Shown here piece by piece: positions 1-8,093 of a DNA stretch of 64,000 bases. Position 1 is the first letter of the stretch. The number at the start of each line of letters is the position of its first letter. This stretch comes from Peribacillus simplex. GTDB lineage: Bacteria; Bacillota; Bacilli; Bacillales; DSM-1321. The notes beneath the pieces were generated by a model that was not told the DNA's origin, made no database searches, and saw only the letters and a program-made list of their open reading frames with translations. The DNA lies in contig NZ_LNNH01000039.1 in assembly GCF_001542915.1 (NCBI RefSeq), positions 1-64,000 of the forward strand. The letters run 5' to 3'. The position numbers and the translations under genes were made by a program.

Positions 1-2
1 AG

Positions 3-644
3 GAAGAAACCAAAGCAATTAAAGAAAGTACTACGGATCCTGAGAGTGGCTACTATGTGAAAGATGAACGAACAAAACAGTTTGCCTATTCATTCCATGC
101 TGCCGCAGATGCCGCTTATAAAACACCAGCGATTACAAGCTACCTATTTTACAAAGAAATCACACCTGCTTTACCCTATACACGTCCTCGTACAAAAGAA
201 GGATTCTTTCGCAAACATGACTATGTTTACGATGAACACTTTGATTGTTACCTTTGCCCTTCGGGAGAAACTTTAAAGTACTCAACAACAAATAAAGAGG
301 GCTATCGCGAGTACAAATCGCCCAAACAAATTTGTGCAACATGCTCATTTTTATCACGGTGTACGGAAAGCAAAGACCATCAAAAAGTAGTGACACGGCA
401 TATCTGGCAAGCATATGTGGAAGAAGCAGATCATCTGCGTCATCATCAAGAGGTAAAACCTATATATGCGAAACGCAAAGAAACGATTGAGCGTGTATTC
501 GCAGATGCAAAAGAAAAGCATGGTATGCGTTGGACTACTTTAAGGGGACTTAAAAAATTGTCGATGCAGGCGATGCTTACTTTCGCTGCCATGAATGTAA
601 AGAAGATGGCCACTTGGACATGGCAAGGTCCTAAAATGGCTTAA
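3..644 (+). pseudogene. IS1182-family transposase, 3' part, internally deleted
   Basis: The open frame runs in from the left window edge, so the 5' part is outside. Residues around DPESGYY...KQFAYSFHAAAD match the N-terminal side of the IS1182 DDE catalytic region. The C-terminal part (ICATCSFLSRC cysteine cluster, RKETIERVFADAKEKHGMRW with the conserved catalytic Glu) is complete to the stop at 644. After HAAAD the frame jumps directly to AAYKTPAIT, skipping the roughly 40 residues that family members normally have there (a VTPGNVHDS-like stretch). The reading frame is kept, so the deletion is a multiple of three, perhaps between short GC-rich repeats around 100-115. The enzyme is very probably inactive. 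Family assignment is from memory of conserved motifs. Confidence 0.8.
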
Positions 645-702
645 CATAGTGGCTCGAAGAGCCCAAATCTCGTAACCTTTGATCAAAATTCAAAGGAATT
701 TC

Positions 703-740
703 AAAAGGGGTTCGGAATTTTTTAATTCCGAACCCCTTTT
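703..740 (+). terminator. Hairpin at the end of the IS1182 remnant
   Basis: A perfect 17-bp inverted repeat (703-719 with 724-740, loop TTTT) lies 58 bp after the transposase stop. The right arm ends in TTTT followed by GTCT. It can act as an intrinsic terminator and may also be part of the element end, because IS1182-type elements often finish in such a structure. Confidence 0.7.
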
Positions 741-827
741 GTCTACAAACTGGAAGGTGGCGACTTGGCCGCTCCTTTCCACTAAAAGCACTCTCTTATC
801 AAGGGGCGAACCAAGAGCCCCCAGTTC

Positions 828-2024
828 TTACAGGGAGCTCAGCTTATTCTCACTTTTGATAATCAATAAATAAACGATCATGGAAATGAAAATCGAAAAT
901 GCTGCTGTAATATAGATACTTCTATATCCAAAAAGATAGCCTATTTGCCCGAACAAGATGGCGCCCATGCCCACTCCAAGGTCAAAAAATGAAAAGTACG
1001 TGGCATTTGCCATCGCCTTCCGGTTAGGTGGCGTTTTTTCAATCGACCATGCCTGAAGCGCCGGCTGAACCGAACCGAACCCAAATCCATAAAGCACTGC
1101 CGCTAGGTAAAGGACCGCTTCACCAGGCATCCATGCCAACAGCAGCATCCCAGCCATGATGAGCACTGTCGAAGGTATGAAGATGGCTCGATGTCCCCTT
1201 CTGTCATATAAACGGCCCGAGAATAATCTTGTGACCATCAGGGCCATTGCATACACCAAAAAGTACCACTGGATTCCATCAACGCCTTTTTCCGCTGTAT
1301 AAAGCGGGAGGAAGGTGGCAATTCCACCAAAAGTGACGGATATGAAAAAAATCAGCAACGATGGATGGATGGCACTTTTTTCATAAACATCGAACCTTTT
1401 GGCCACCGCTGCCGTTGATGGATCTCTTTCCACTTTTTGATATCGAATAAGTGACGCTGTAACGATGGCAAGTAAACCGAGTACTGAACAGATCAGGAAT
1501 AACTCTTGAAATGGTAAAACCGCGGCGAGGAAAAGCCCCAAGGATGGACCGAAGGCCAATGCTAAATTTCCCGATAAACCGTAATAACCCATCGCTTCAC
1601 CGCGTCGTTTCGCAGGGATTATATCAGAAGCGATCGTCCCTGAGGCCGTTGAAGAAAATCCCCACCCTACACCCTGTATAATCCGCATCATGAATAATAA
1701 ACCTATGCTCCCCATGAAGCCGAAGGAACCCACCGACAAAGCAAAAATGGCTAAACCAACAAGAAAAACGATGCGCCTTCCCTTCGTTTCCAATAACCTT
1801 CCTGCGATTGGCCGAACTAGCAGGGCGGAAAAAGTGAAAATGCCAAGCACAGCCCCTACAAGGCGATCATCCCCGCCAAGCTGCTCAACAAACAGCGGCA
1901 GCGTAGGCATCGTCATTTGAAACCCCATGAAAATGCAAAGGTTTGCTAAACAGATCATGATAAAGTCCCGTGTCCAGATCTTGTCAGCACCCCGTACCCG
2001 TTCATCGACTAAAGTTTCCTTCAT
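828..2024 (-). CDS. MFS transporter (drug-efflux-like)
   Basis: 398-residue, 12-helix major facilitator protein of the drug:H+ antiporter type, expected to export a small molecule across the cytoplasmic membrane. Motif A between helices 2 and 3 reads GRLLETKGRR. A motif-C-like GxxxGPxxG (LAFGPSLG) lies in helix 5. Helices are spread over the whole length with a short cytoplasmic middle loop. I start at the ATG at 2024 because GAAGGTGAAGGG lies immediately upstream; an in-frame ATG at 2078 would add 18 residues without a ribosome site. It is a single gene after the IS remnant, with no regulator beside it. The substrate cannot be told from sequence. Confidence 0.85.
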   Translation of the reverse strand: MKETLVDERVRGADKIWTRDFIMICLANLCIFMGFQMTMPTLPLFVEQLGGDDRLVGAVLGIFTFSALLVRPIAGRLLETKGRRIVFLVGLAIFALSVGSFGFMGSIGLLFMMRIIQGVGWGFSSTASGTIASDIIPAKRRGEAMGYYGLSGNLALAFGPSLGLFLAAVLPFQELFLICSVLGLLAIVTASLIRYQKVERDPSTAAVAKRFDVYEKSAIHPSLLIFFISVTFGGIATFLPLYTAEKGVDGIQWYFLVYAMALMVTRLFSGRLYDRRGHRAIFIPSTVLIMAGMLLLAWMPGEAVLYLAAVLYGFGFGSVQPALQAWSIEKTPPNRKAMANATYFSFFDLGVGMGAILFGQIGYLFGYRSIYITAAFSIFISMIVYLLIIKSENKLSSL

Positions 2025-2243
2025 CCCTTCACCTTCTAAATATAATTGTCTTTGCCAGTTTACTAAAAATGGTTGCAAGAAGCCAACGATTTATTTCGTG
2101 TACCTAAATATATATAAAGAAAACCCCAATATGACAATAAGCATCGATTTGCCCCGTCAAGTGGAGGAAATTAACGGATGATTATGCAATGGCCTTAAAA
2201 CTATTTTATAATGTAAGCAAAAAACCTTTAGGGGAGAGTGCCT

Positions 2244-2417
2244 ATGAAGCTCCTATTGAACATGATCCTGGGTTTAGGCGTAAGTGCAGGTTTATTCCTT
2301 CTCTTACTATTCGGCTTAGATGAGGATTCAGGACCGTTCATCATAATAGCTCTATTGATTGTGGGTATCATAGGAATGCAAGTCACGATCTATCATATTA
2401 TGAAAAAATTAAAGTAG
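2244..2417 (+). CDS. Small two-helix membrane protein
   Basis: 57 residues, ATG preceded by AGGGGAGAG at a good distance. It has two hydrophobic segments (about 5-24 and 31-48) separated by a short acidic turn (LDEDSG) and a basic tail (MKKLK), so both ends probably face the cytoplasm. I do not recognise a family. It stands alone between an outward-facing MFS gene and a 340-bp stretch without genes. Codon use and ribosome site suggest a real gene. Confidence 0.65.
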   Translation: MKLLLNMILGLGVSAGLFLLLLFGLDEDSGPFIIIALLIVGIIGMQVTIYHIMKKLK

Positions 2418-2760
2418 GGGAAGATCGGATTGTATCAGCCATTGCCCCCTTACCCTCCTCTAGTACATTCTCCCTTCCATGGTAGATTGACAAGCGGAAA
2501 AACGGCGAGCATCTCTGTCATGATCTGAATTTCCCTGTTTCTCTCTTAGTTGATTTACAGATGAGAAAGGATAGTTCCCCAGCTGGAATCGAATTCTCCG
2601 CAGGTACCGCCCTTGCTGTTGCCTATTTTCCGGTCGCCGATGCAGTTCCCGTCATCCCCGGCACCTTGTTTCAGCAAATAGTGGCTTCCGTATTTGGTTC
2701 ATCCTTAAACCTGTATTACCATAATTCAAAATCCGGAAATATAAACAGGTCCCATAGGGA
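2418..2760. other. Gene-poor interval
   Basis: No supported gene. On the minus strand the part 2560-2700 can be read as protein-like stretches broken by stops, which may be the relic of a small gene, but nothing recognisable. The right edge holds the terminator of the DUF4097 operon. Confidence 0.4.
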
Positions 2761-2790
2761 AAAAGCCGACTTCTTTTGGCCGGCTTTTTC
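2761..2790 (-). terminator. Terminator of the padR-DUF1700-DUF4097 operon
   Basis: AAAAAGCCG (2761-2769) pairs with CGGCTTTTT (2782-2790). Read on the minus strand it ends in a T run 9 bp after the DUF4097 stop. Confidence 0.8.
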
Positions 2791-2798
2791 ATTGATTG

Positions 2799-3593
2799 CT
2801 ATTTCGTTATTTCGATTTTCCCATTATTCGTTTCCAATTTCACCAGGTTTTCACCCTTGCCAATGACAGTACTGCCCTCATACTTGCCAAGAATATCGAT
2901 TTTACCATTGTCGACCGAGACATCGAAAGTCGTATTTGTCGGTTCATTTTCCGTTTGAATCATGATTTTACCGTTATCGCTTTCGAGATCGATCTTCCTA
3001 TCCAAGTCTTTTGTAATCAGCATGATTTTGCCATTATTCGAGGATCCAACCAGTTCACCTTCAACATGATCGAGCTCCACCGCTCCATTCGAAGAATTCA
3101 CTTCAACTTTTTTCGCAAGTATCTCATTTAATTCGATTCGGCCATTTTCCGATTTCACTTTCACATATTCACTTTTCAAATCCGATATTTTCACTTTACC
3201 ATTGTCGGATTTGATTGCTAAGGATTTATACGCTCTCTCGGGCACATAAACCTTTAGATGTAGAGATTGAATATGGAAACCAAAGCTAAAGGTAAGCTGA
3301 TTTTTCAATTTCACGGTTAGCTTCTTACCATCCACATCTGCAGTGAAATCCAGTTTGGAGTTCTCCACCCCTTTTGAAACCAGCTCTACCTTGGTTTCCT
3401 GACCCTTCGTCCGGATGATCTCGACGGTGGCATTGTCAGCAGAGATGTTTATGTTCGTCACGACATCCGAAATCGTCTTTACCTCTGTCGTCGCACTCTG
3501 ATTCGTCACTTGGGAAAACGTAAACGCACTCCCTATTGCTCCAATCAAAAACAAAACAAGAGCTATGATCGATAACTTTTTAACATTGATCAT
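2799..3593 (-). CDS. DUF4097 beta-strand repeat protein
   Basis: 264 residues. One N-terminal membrane anchor (about 7-28) is followed by an extracytoplasmic domain made of repeated strands with an SDNGKxxI-like motif: SDNGKVKI, SENGRIEL, SSNGAVEL, SNNGKIML, SDNGKIMI, VDNGKIDI, TNNGKIEI. This is the DUF4097 (putative adhesin/LiaG-like) pattern and predicts a beta-helix. The start overlaps the stop of the DUF1700 gene by ATGA, so it is the last gene of a padR-DUF1700-DUF4097 operon. Related operons in Bacilli are linked to envelope stress, but the exact job of this protein is unknown. Confidence 0.85.
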   Translation of the reverse strand: MINVKKLSIIALVLFLIGAIGSAFTFSQVTNQSATTEVKTISDVVTNINISADNATVEIIRTKGQETKVELVSKGVENSKLDFTADVDGKKLTVKLKNQLTFSFGFHIQSLHLKVYVPERAYKSLAIKSDNGKVKISDLKSEYVKVKSENGRIELNEILAKKVEVNSSNGAVELDHVEGELVGSSNNGKIMLITKDLDRKIDLESDNGKIMIQTENEPTNTTFDVSVDNGKIDILGKYEGSTVIGKGENLVKLETNNGKIEITK

Positions 3594-4141
3594 TTTTTCA
3601 AACCACCTTTCACAAGGGATGCGTTAAATTTCAAATAACGAATGAACCCCTTCGTCAGGGCTCTCGTAGCGACAAACATCCCCATGGCCATGAAAATCCC
3701 AAGCCCGCATAATGCCAATGAGAAGAACAAATCAAATAATTGAAAGCTGCTCACTATAAGGTTAAGCAATGCGAATACCGGAGCAAGAATGAATGCTATC
3801 GCCGATGCCCAGCCTGCAAGGACGACTCCAACCAGTGCTATGAAAGGACCCAATACGATGACGAGATTGAAAAAGCCCAAGCCAATGACGGCCCAAACCG
3901 CCCTCATGACATTACCGGCAGAAGTGGTTTGTTCGACTTGGCCAAGATGATAGGTGGCCAGCAGTTCCTTGGCAATCTGTTTAGGATTCCCGAGCGATGC
4001 GGAAATTTCCTGATCTGTCTTTCCTTGCTCCATCCCTATTGTGAAATATTCTTCGTAGTCCTGCAGGATATCCTGCCGCTCCTCTAATGAAAGCCTTGTT
4101 AAAGAGTCATTCAACTGTTTTAAAAACTGTTCTTTATTCAT
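3590..4141 (-). CDS. DUF1700 / HAAS-domain membrane protein
   Basis: 183 residues. The N-terminal helical HAAS domain ([33 protein letters not shown], then [10 protein letters not shown] at about 51-60) is followed by three to four membrane helices (about 83-110, 112-130, 137-158). HAAS-domain proteins are typically encoded directly after a PadR-type regulator, as here, and are thought to sense or relay the regulator's signal. It overlaps both neighbours by ATGA, so translation is probably coupled. Confidence 0.85.
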   Translation of the reverse strand: MNKEQFLKQLNDSLTRLSLEERQDILQDYEEYFTIGMEQGKTDQEISASLGNPKQIAKELLATYHLGQVEQTTSAGNVMRAVWAVIGLGFFNLVIVLGPFIALVGVVLAGWASAIAFILAPVFALLNLIVSSFQLFDLFFSLALCGLGIFMAMGMFVATRALTKGFIRYLKFNASLVKGGLKK

Positions 4142-4458
4142 TGGCTCACACCTTCCTTGATTAATTGATTGACTCCATTGGAAAATTCATTCCATTCCGT
4201 CAGCAACTCTTGAAGGTAATCCCGGCCTTTGTCCGTAAGCTTATAATACTTACGCGGAGGGCCTTCCGTCGATTCTTGCAAATAAGTCGTGAAATATTCT
4301 TCCTTCGTCAACCGTCTTAAAAGCGGATATACGGACCCTTCCGATATCTCGATCTGATCTGAAATCTTCTGTACGAGCTCATAGCCGTAACGGTCCTGCT
4401 TATCTAATAAAACGAGAACACACAGCTCGAGGACACCCTTCTTAAATTGTACATTCAT
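4138..4458 (-). CDS. PadR-family transcriptional regulator
   Basis: 106 residues, the usual length for short PadR regulators. The winged-helix core is clear: [28 protein letters not shown], then [25 protein letters not shown], then [17 protein letters not shown], with a C-terminal dimer helix. I choose the ATG at 4458 (GGAG ten bases upstream) over one six codons earlier. First gene of a three-gene operon with overlapping stops and starts. Such regulators usually repress their own operon; inverted repeats that could be the operator lie directly upstream. Confidence 0.9.
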   Translation of the reverse strand: MNVQFKKGVLELCVLVLLDKQDRYGYELVQKISDQIEISEGSVYPLLRRLTKEEYFTTYLQESTEGPPRKYYKLTDKGRDYLQELLTEWNEFSNGVNQLIKEGVSQ

Positions 4459-4498
4459 GGACCCATCACTCCTCATTTAGGAATCTTAAGGTATAGTT

Positions 4499-4567
4499 CA
4501 ATAAACAGTACTGATCATCAAACAATACATCTTATACAAATAATTTACCACACGGTATTGTTTATTG
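4499..4567 (-). promoter_or_regulatory. Candidate PadR operator / promoter region
   Basis: The 13-mer caataaacagtac (4499-4511) is repeated, with one change, in inverse orientation at 4555-4567 (gtattgtttattg). A third, shorter half (aaacaatac, 4520-4528) lies between and forms an exact 9-bp inverted repeat with 4555-4563. On the minus strand a TATAAG -10-like element falls between the arms. The position just upstream of padR fits autorepression; this is inference. Confidence 0.5.
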
Positions 4568-4657
4568 CAAGGTACTAAAAAAAATTAGTTATATTCCTTT
4601 CATTGAGGGTAGAAGGAAAATAACAACATCTATTCGAGGGTGGGAGAGAATACATTG

Positions 4658-4663
4658 TATAAT
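4658..4663 (+). promoter_or_regulatory. Candidate -10 box for the DUF2157 operon
   Basis: A perfect TATAAT, preceded by TTG, stands 27 bp before the start codon. No good -35 hexamer is visible 17 bp further up, so the promoter assignment is tentative. Confidence 0.4.
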
Positions 4664-4689
4664 AGTAAAATGTGGAAGGGGGAATTATT

Positions 4690-5748
4690 TTGGGTCATAA
4701 AGAAATAACGAAAAAGCAATTCGATTTTTTAAAAAATGAGTTCAATTACCTTGAAGAGGGAGGAATCATCTCCGAGCAAGAAAAAGAGAAGATGTTAGAT
4801 TCCTATGCCGTGAAAGGGAATATGAGCTTCGTCACCATTCTCTTGTCCATCGGGGCATTGCTGTTAGGTTTGGGCGTTTTGACCTTCGTAGCCAGTAACT
4901 GGATCTATCTAGATAAAGTCGTGAAATTCCTGCTTATCATTGCGTGCTTGATTGGAGTGAACGTTGCTGGTGTAAAGTGGCAGCTGCGCTATCCCAAAAC
5001 AGCAAGAAGCCTGCATTATGTCGGTATCTTAATATTCGGGGCTGGGATCTTCCTAATTGAACAAATGTTCAACATTGTCATCAATTTCAATAGTTCCTTC
5101 CTATTGTGGGCCATCGGAACGGTATTCATTTGCTACTACTTAAAGGATGTTTTCATCCTCCTTTTTACTTCGTTCCTGCTGTTCATTTATATCAATGGAA
5201 GTATATTCCTTGATGAAACATCTTATCCGTTAGCCATCATTGTGTTTTTACCGGCTTTATACATCCTATTGAAAAAATTCAATTACCCTAAGTATCCTGC
5301 CTTTTTCATTAATGCATTAGCCATCAATACCATCGCCCTATTTCTAATGGAATTCGTGCCGAAGCTTGATTTGGAAAACTCGAATACGATCGTCCTTTCC
5401 ATCCTGTTTGTGCTCGGAATCCTGCTGGCTTTCATCCCGGTTACACCTGGATTACGAAACGTCATTCACATCCAAGGGCACATCTTACATGGCATTACGG
5501 CACTATTCCTTACCTTTGAGTTTTCGATTTGGTTCCCTTTAGCTTATTTTGTTTTCCTGCTATATCTGATTCTAAAAGGCAGCTTGACCAGCATCGTGAT
5601 TATATGTGCATTGATCTTCAGATATTATCTCGATTCCTTTGACTTTTTGCCAAAATCGCTTACATTCATCATCGGCGGCATCATGCTTATCGGGTTTGGC
5701 TTTTTCTTTGAAAATCAACGAAAAAAAGGAGGCCATCTCCATGAATAA
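4690..5748 (+). CDS. DUF2157 multi-helix membrane protein
   Basis: 352 residues. A soluble N-terminal DUF2157 segment (about 1-40, EITKKQFDFLKNEFNYLEEGGIISEQEKEKML) is followed by about ten membrane helices. I start at TTG 4690 because AAGGGGG stands seven bases before it; a GTG at 4672 has no such site. The stop overlaps the ATG of the GDYXXLXY gene by eight bases. DUF2157 and GDYXXLXY proteins are commonly encoded together, which supports both calls. Function unknown; a membrane complex of the two proteins is plausible. Confidence 0.8.
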   Translation: MGHKEITKKQFDFLKNEFNYLEEGGIISEQEKEKMLDSYAVKGNMSFVTILLSIGALLLGLGVLTFVASNWIYLDKVVKFLLIIACLIGVNVAGVKWQLRYPKTARSLHYVGILIFGAGIFLIEQMFNIVINFNSSFLLWAIGTVFICYYLKDVFILLFTSFLLFIYINGSIFLDETSYPLAIIVFLPALYILLKKFNYPKYPAFFINALAINTIALFLMEFVPKLDLENSNTIVLSILFVLGILLAFIPVTPGLRNVIHIQGHILHGITALFLTFEFSIWFPLAYFVFLLYLILKGSLTSIVIICALIFRYYLDSFDFLPKSLTFIIGGIMLIGFGFFFENQRKKGGHLHE

Positions 5749-6277
5749 TTCAGCATTCCAACCATTCATCGTTTTTTCCATACCGGTCTTGATTCTATTG
5801 ATTTTGGCATTTCCTCCGTTCTTGACAACAATGACGGGAGAAGAAATCAAAATCAAAACGGCCCCCGTCGATCCGACAGACTTGTTTAGGGGCAGCTATG
5901 TAGCCCTCGAATATGACATTGAAACGGTCCAGCCTTACCAACTTGCCGATTCGATCAAATCCGAGTTCAAAGCAAGGAATATGGGAGATTATAAAAAGGT
6001 CTATGTACGCTTGAAACAAGACGGCAGCGGACTATATGAAGTCGATTCCGTAACGAAAAAGAAACCAAGCAAAGGAATGTACCTAAAAGGGGAATTGCAA
6101 ATTCCTTATGAATTGAAAAAGGCAACAAGCATCCAGATTAAATACGGCCTGGACAATTATTTCGCATCAGAGGAAAAAGCAAAGCAAATGGAGTCGCGTG
6201 CATTGACTAGTCCTTCGATGGCGGTAATAAAAGTTCGCAATGGCAATGTTGTCTTAACCGATATTATCATTGAATGA
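5741..6277 (+). CDS. GDYXXLXY-type membrane-anchored protein
   Basis: 178 residues with one N-terminal helix (about 7-28) and a basic, soluble outer domain. The family signature appears as FRGSYVALEYDI near residue 50. The ATG at 5741 has an AAAGGAGG site and lies inside the end of the DUF2157 gene, so the two form a translationally coupled pair. Length and domain order agree with the family. Biochemical function is unknown. Confidence 0.8.
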   Translation: MNNSAFQPFIVFSIPVLILLILAFPPFLTTMTGEEIKIKTAPVDPTDLFRGSYVALEYDIETVQPYQLADSIKSEFKARNMGDYKKVYVRLKQDGSGLYEVDSVTKKKPSKGMYLKGELQIPYELKKATSIQIKYGLDNYFASEEKAKQMESRALTSPSMAVIKVRNGNVVLTDIIIE

Positions 6278-6282
6278 ATAGA

Positions 6283-6314
6283 AAAAGGAGCATCGAAAAT
6301 TCGAGGCTCCTTTT
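6283..6314 (+). terminator. Terminator after the DUF2157/GDYXXLXY pair
   Basis: AAAAGGAGC (6283-6291) pairs with GCTCCTTTT (6306-6314), with an inner TCGA pairing; the stem begins 5 bp after the stop and the run of T continues. Confidence 0.85.
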
Positions 6315-6341
6315 CCTTATGGTGCTTCAAACGTTACATAG

Positions 6342-6821
6342 TCACTTAATGACCCGTTTTGCGCCGATATATTTTTCCTTCCAATACTTATCTATCATTT
6401 TCACTTCCTTGACTCCTTTGGATGTGGCCCCGATAAATGTGCCATTTCCATAATAGATTCCCACAAAACTAACCTGCCCTTTCTTACCTGTGGCATAAAA
6501 CACCAAATCTCCTGTTTTTAAATCTTTTTGTTGTATGGCTTTGCCCGTTTTATATTGATCGACGCTAGTTCTCGGAATCTTCAATTCTGTCGCGGCATTT
6601 TTATATACATACTGGGTCAGACCACTCGCATCGAACCCTTTTGGTGTCGTCCCTCCATATTTATAAGAGCTTCCCACATGCTTCTTTGCCAACGCGGCAA
6701 CTTCATCACCATAATTGATGGACGCTGAAGCATTGCCAGGACTTAATACGAATGCCCCCAATAAAGCCACAAGTAAAACGATGGCCCCGAGCCATTTTGA
6801 AACTGGTAAACGATAACTCAT
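6342..6821 (-). CDS. Secreted NlpC/P60-fold protein lacking catalytic residues
   Basis: 159 residues. A signal peptide (hydrophobic 11-27, likely cleavage after NASAS about residue 34) is followed by one complete NlpC/P60 domain (36-159). Active family members cut gamma-D-Glu-diaminopimelate bonds in peptidoglycan using Cys-His-His/Asn/Gln. Here the usual DCSGL reads DASGL (Ala65, codon GCG), the usual SHVGIY reads SFVGIY (Phe119), and the usual FIHA position reads FIGA (Gly131). All three positions are therefore substituted while the fold-forming residues are conserved and the frame is open. It can hardly hydrolyse peptidoglycan and may bind wall or regulate other hydrolases. GGGGAGG stands before the ATG. 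Confidence 0.85.
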   Translation of the reverse strand: MSYRLPVSKWLGAIVLLVALLGAFVLSPGNASASINYGDEVAALAKKHVGSSYKYGGTTPKGFDASGLTQYVYKNAATELKIPRTSVDQYKTGKAIQQKDLKTGDLVFYATGKKGQVSFVGIYYGNGTFIGATSKGVKEVKMIDKYWKEKYIGAKRVIK

Positions 6822-6931
6822 TCTTTTTCCTCCCCAAACTGAAAATGAACCACGATTTTAAATGTATGTTGCCTTTTTCGTTTTCATGTCAAAAACATCC
6901 ACAATTCGTTTCCAGCATCTTAAAACACAAA

Positions 6932-6975
6932 AACCAGATAACTACCGTGTGTAACCTGAACGGTGTTATCTGGTT
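6932..6975 (-). terminator. Terminator between holin and NlpC/P60-like gene
   Basis: AACCAGATAAC (6932-6942) pairs with GTTATCTGGTT (6965-6975), extended by an inner TACCGT/ACGGT pairing. On the minus strand it ends in TTTTTGTGTTTT, so it ends the holin transcript. Confidence 0.85.
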
Positions 6976-7001
6976 CCTTCTATATCTTCAATGGAGTACC
7001 A

Positions 7002-7274
7002 TTATTTAGGTTCATCATAACTTCGAGCATTCTCGCTATCACTTAGCCCTTTAGTGGTATGATCGATCACACCGCCGACCCCAAAGAATGTAATGGCTAT
7101 AAAGTTGATGATGCCCAAAGCCCCGCTCAATGCATCATCACTAATGGTAAAGCCGATTGGGTGAATGAAATTGTTTATGAACGCCGCAACCATCTGTACC
7201 AATAACAAAAGCCCAGGAAGGAGAACCGTGAATATAAACGTTGGATTCTTAAGGCGCACTTTCCAGTTGATCAT
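7002..7274 (-). CDS. Orphan phage-type holin (phi-LC3/XhlB-like)
   Basis: 90 residues starting INWKVRLKNPTF, the typical opening of phi-LC3-type holins, with two membrane helices (about 13-34 and 52-70) and a charged tail. The ATG at 7274 has AGGGGGG seven bases upstream; the ATG at 7280 is too close to it. No other phage gene lies here, yet such isolated holins are common on Bacillus chromosomes. The next gene on the same strand encodes a wall-hydrolase fold without catalytic residues, separated by a terminator. Holins make membrane lesions; whether this one is functional cannot be told. Confidence 0.8.
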   Translation of the reverse strand: MINWKVRLKNPTFIFTVLLPGLLLLVQMVAAFINNFIHPIGFTISDDALSGALGIINFIAITFFGVGGVIDHTTKGLSDSENARSYDEPK

Positions 7275-7742
7275 TGCCATGCCCCCCTATCTATCATATT
7301 AAGCCCGTTTCATTAAGCATCCGGACTTGCTATATAGTATGCGGCTTGTCCTTTTTCCGTTCGGGAAATGCATCATATAATCTATCGCTCTAATCTCTTT
7401 CAAATTCCCTCTCTCTTAATCCCCCAAGTAGGGTTGGAAAACGCTAGAACCTTCATGAAAACAAGGAAGGAAGCGCCATTTCCCACAGTTTTGCTGAATG
7501 GGACTCCGACTGTTCCAATGCACTGCACTCTATATTAATAATCGGATGCGGCCTCTTTTGTCTACAGATTCCCCCATTTCAATAAGTAAGTAACAGCTTC
7601 AAGCCCTTGATACTCTATATAAGGCATTTTATACTTTCCTAATGTAAATAAGCTTAGACATTTATGAGGCGCTCAATAACAAAATGTAAATTAAAGGAAC
7701 TTCCATGGAAGTCATCCGTATGTATTAGAGGAGGTGAAACAT
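7275..7742. other. Intergenic interval
   Basis: About 470 bp between divergent genes. It must carry the promoters of the holin (minus) and of the small membrane protein (plus), but I see no convincing -35/-10 pair, RNA structure or coding relic. Confidence 0.4.
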
Positions 7743-7973
7743 ATGAAGAAGTATCTTTTCTTTACAATTAGTTTCCTATTGTTATTCACGATATTACAAG
7801 TGATATCCGGACTGATTCTAACTGCTGCATATACTCCTGATTTTTCAGGGGCAACTCCTATCGCCGGTTCTCCCGGTATGGTTTCACAGCCGCAATTGCC
7901 TGTCATGATAATGTCTGCGCTCTCAGCTGTAATGGCCTATTTCATTTCGAATCGAGTGATGAAAAGTAAGTGA
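7743..7973 (+). CDS. Small membrane protein, unknown
   Basis: 76 residues with a strong AGAGGAGGTG site seven bases before the ATG. One long hydrophobic segment near the N-terminus (about 4-30) and a second near the C-terminus (about 53-70) suggest a hairpin in the membrane with an outer loop rich in Pro, Gly and Ser. A terminator follows at once, so it is a single-gene unit. No family recognised. Confidence 0.7.
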   Translation: MKKYLFFTISFLLLFTILQVISGLILTAAYTPDFSGATPIAGSPGMVSQPQLPVMIMSALSAVMAYFISNRVMKSK

Positions 7974-7987
7974 CTATTAGCAACAAA

Positions 7988-8020
7988 AAAAGAACGTTCA
8001 ATCGTTGATTGACGTTCTTT
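7988..8020 (+). terminator. Terminator after the 7743 gene
   Basis: AAAGAACG...CAATC pairs with GATTG...CGTTCTTT with one bulged T, followed by CTTTAT. Confidence 0.8.
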
Positions 8021-8093
8021 CTTTATCAATGTACTAGTGAGCGATCGCCAGCACACCGGTCCATGATACTCATAAGCTTATCCAATATGTTCC

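Noticed and set aside
2561-2866. 101-codon plus-strand frame
   Set aside because: It runs through the terminator and into the DUF4097 gene on the other strand, with no ribosome site.
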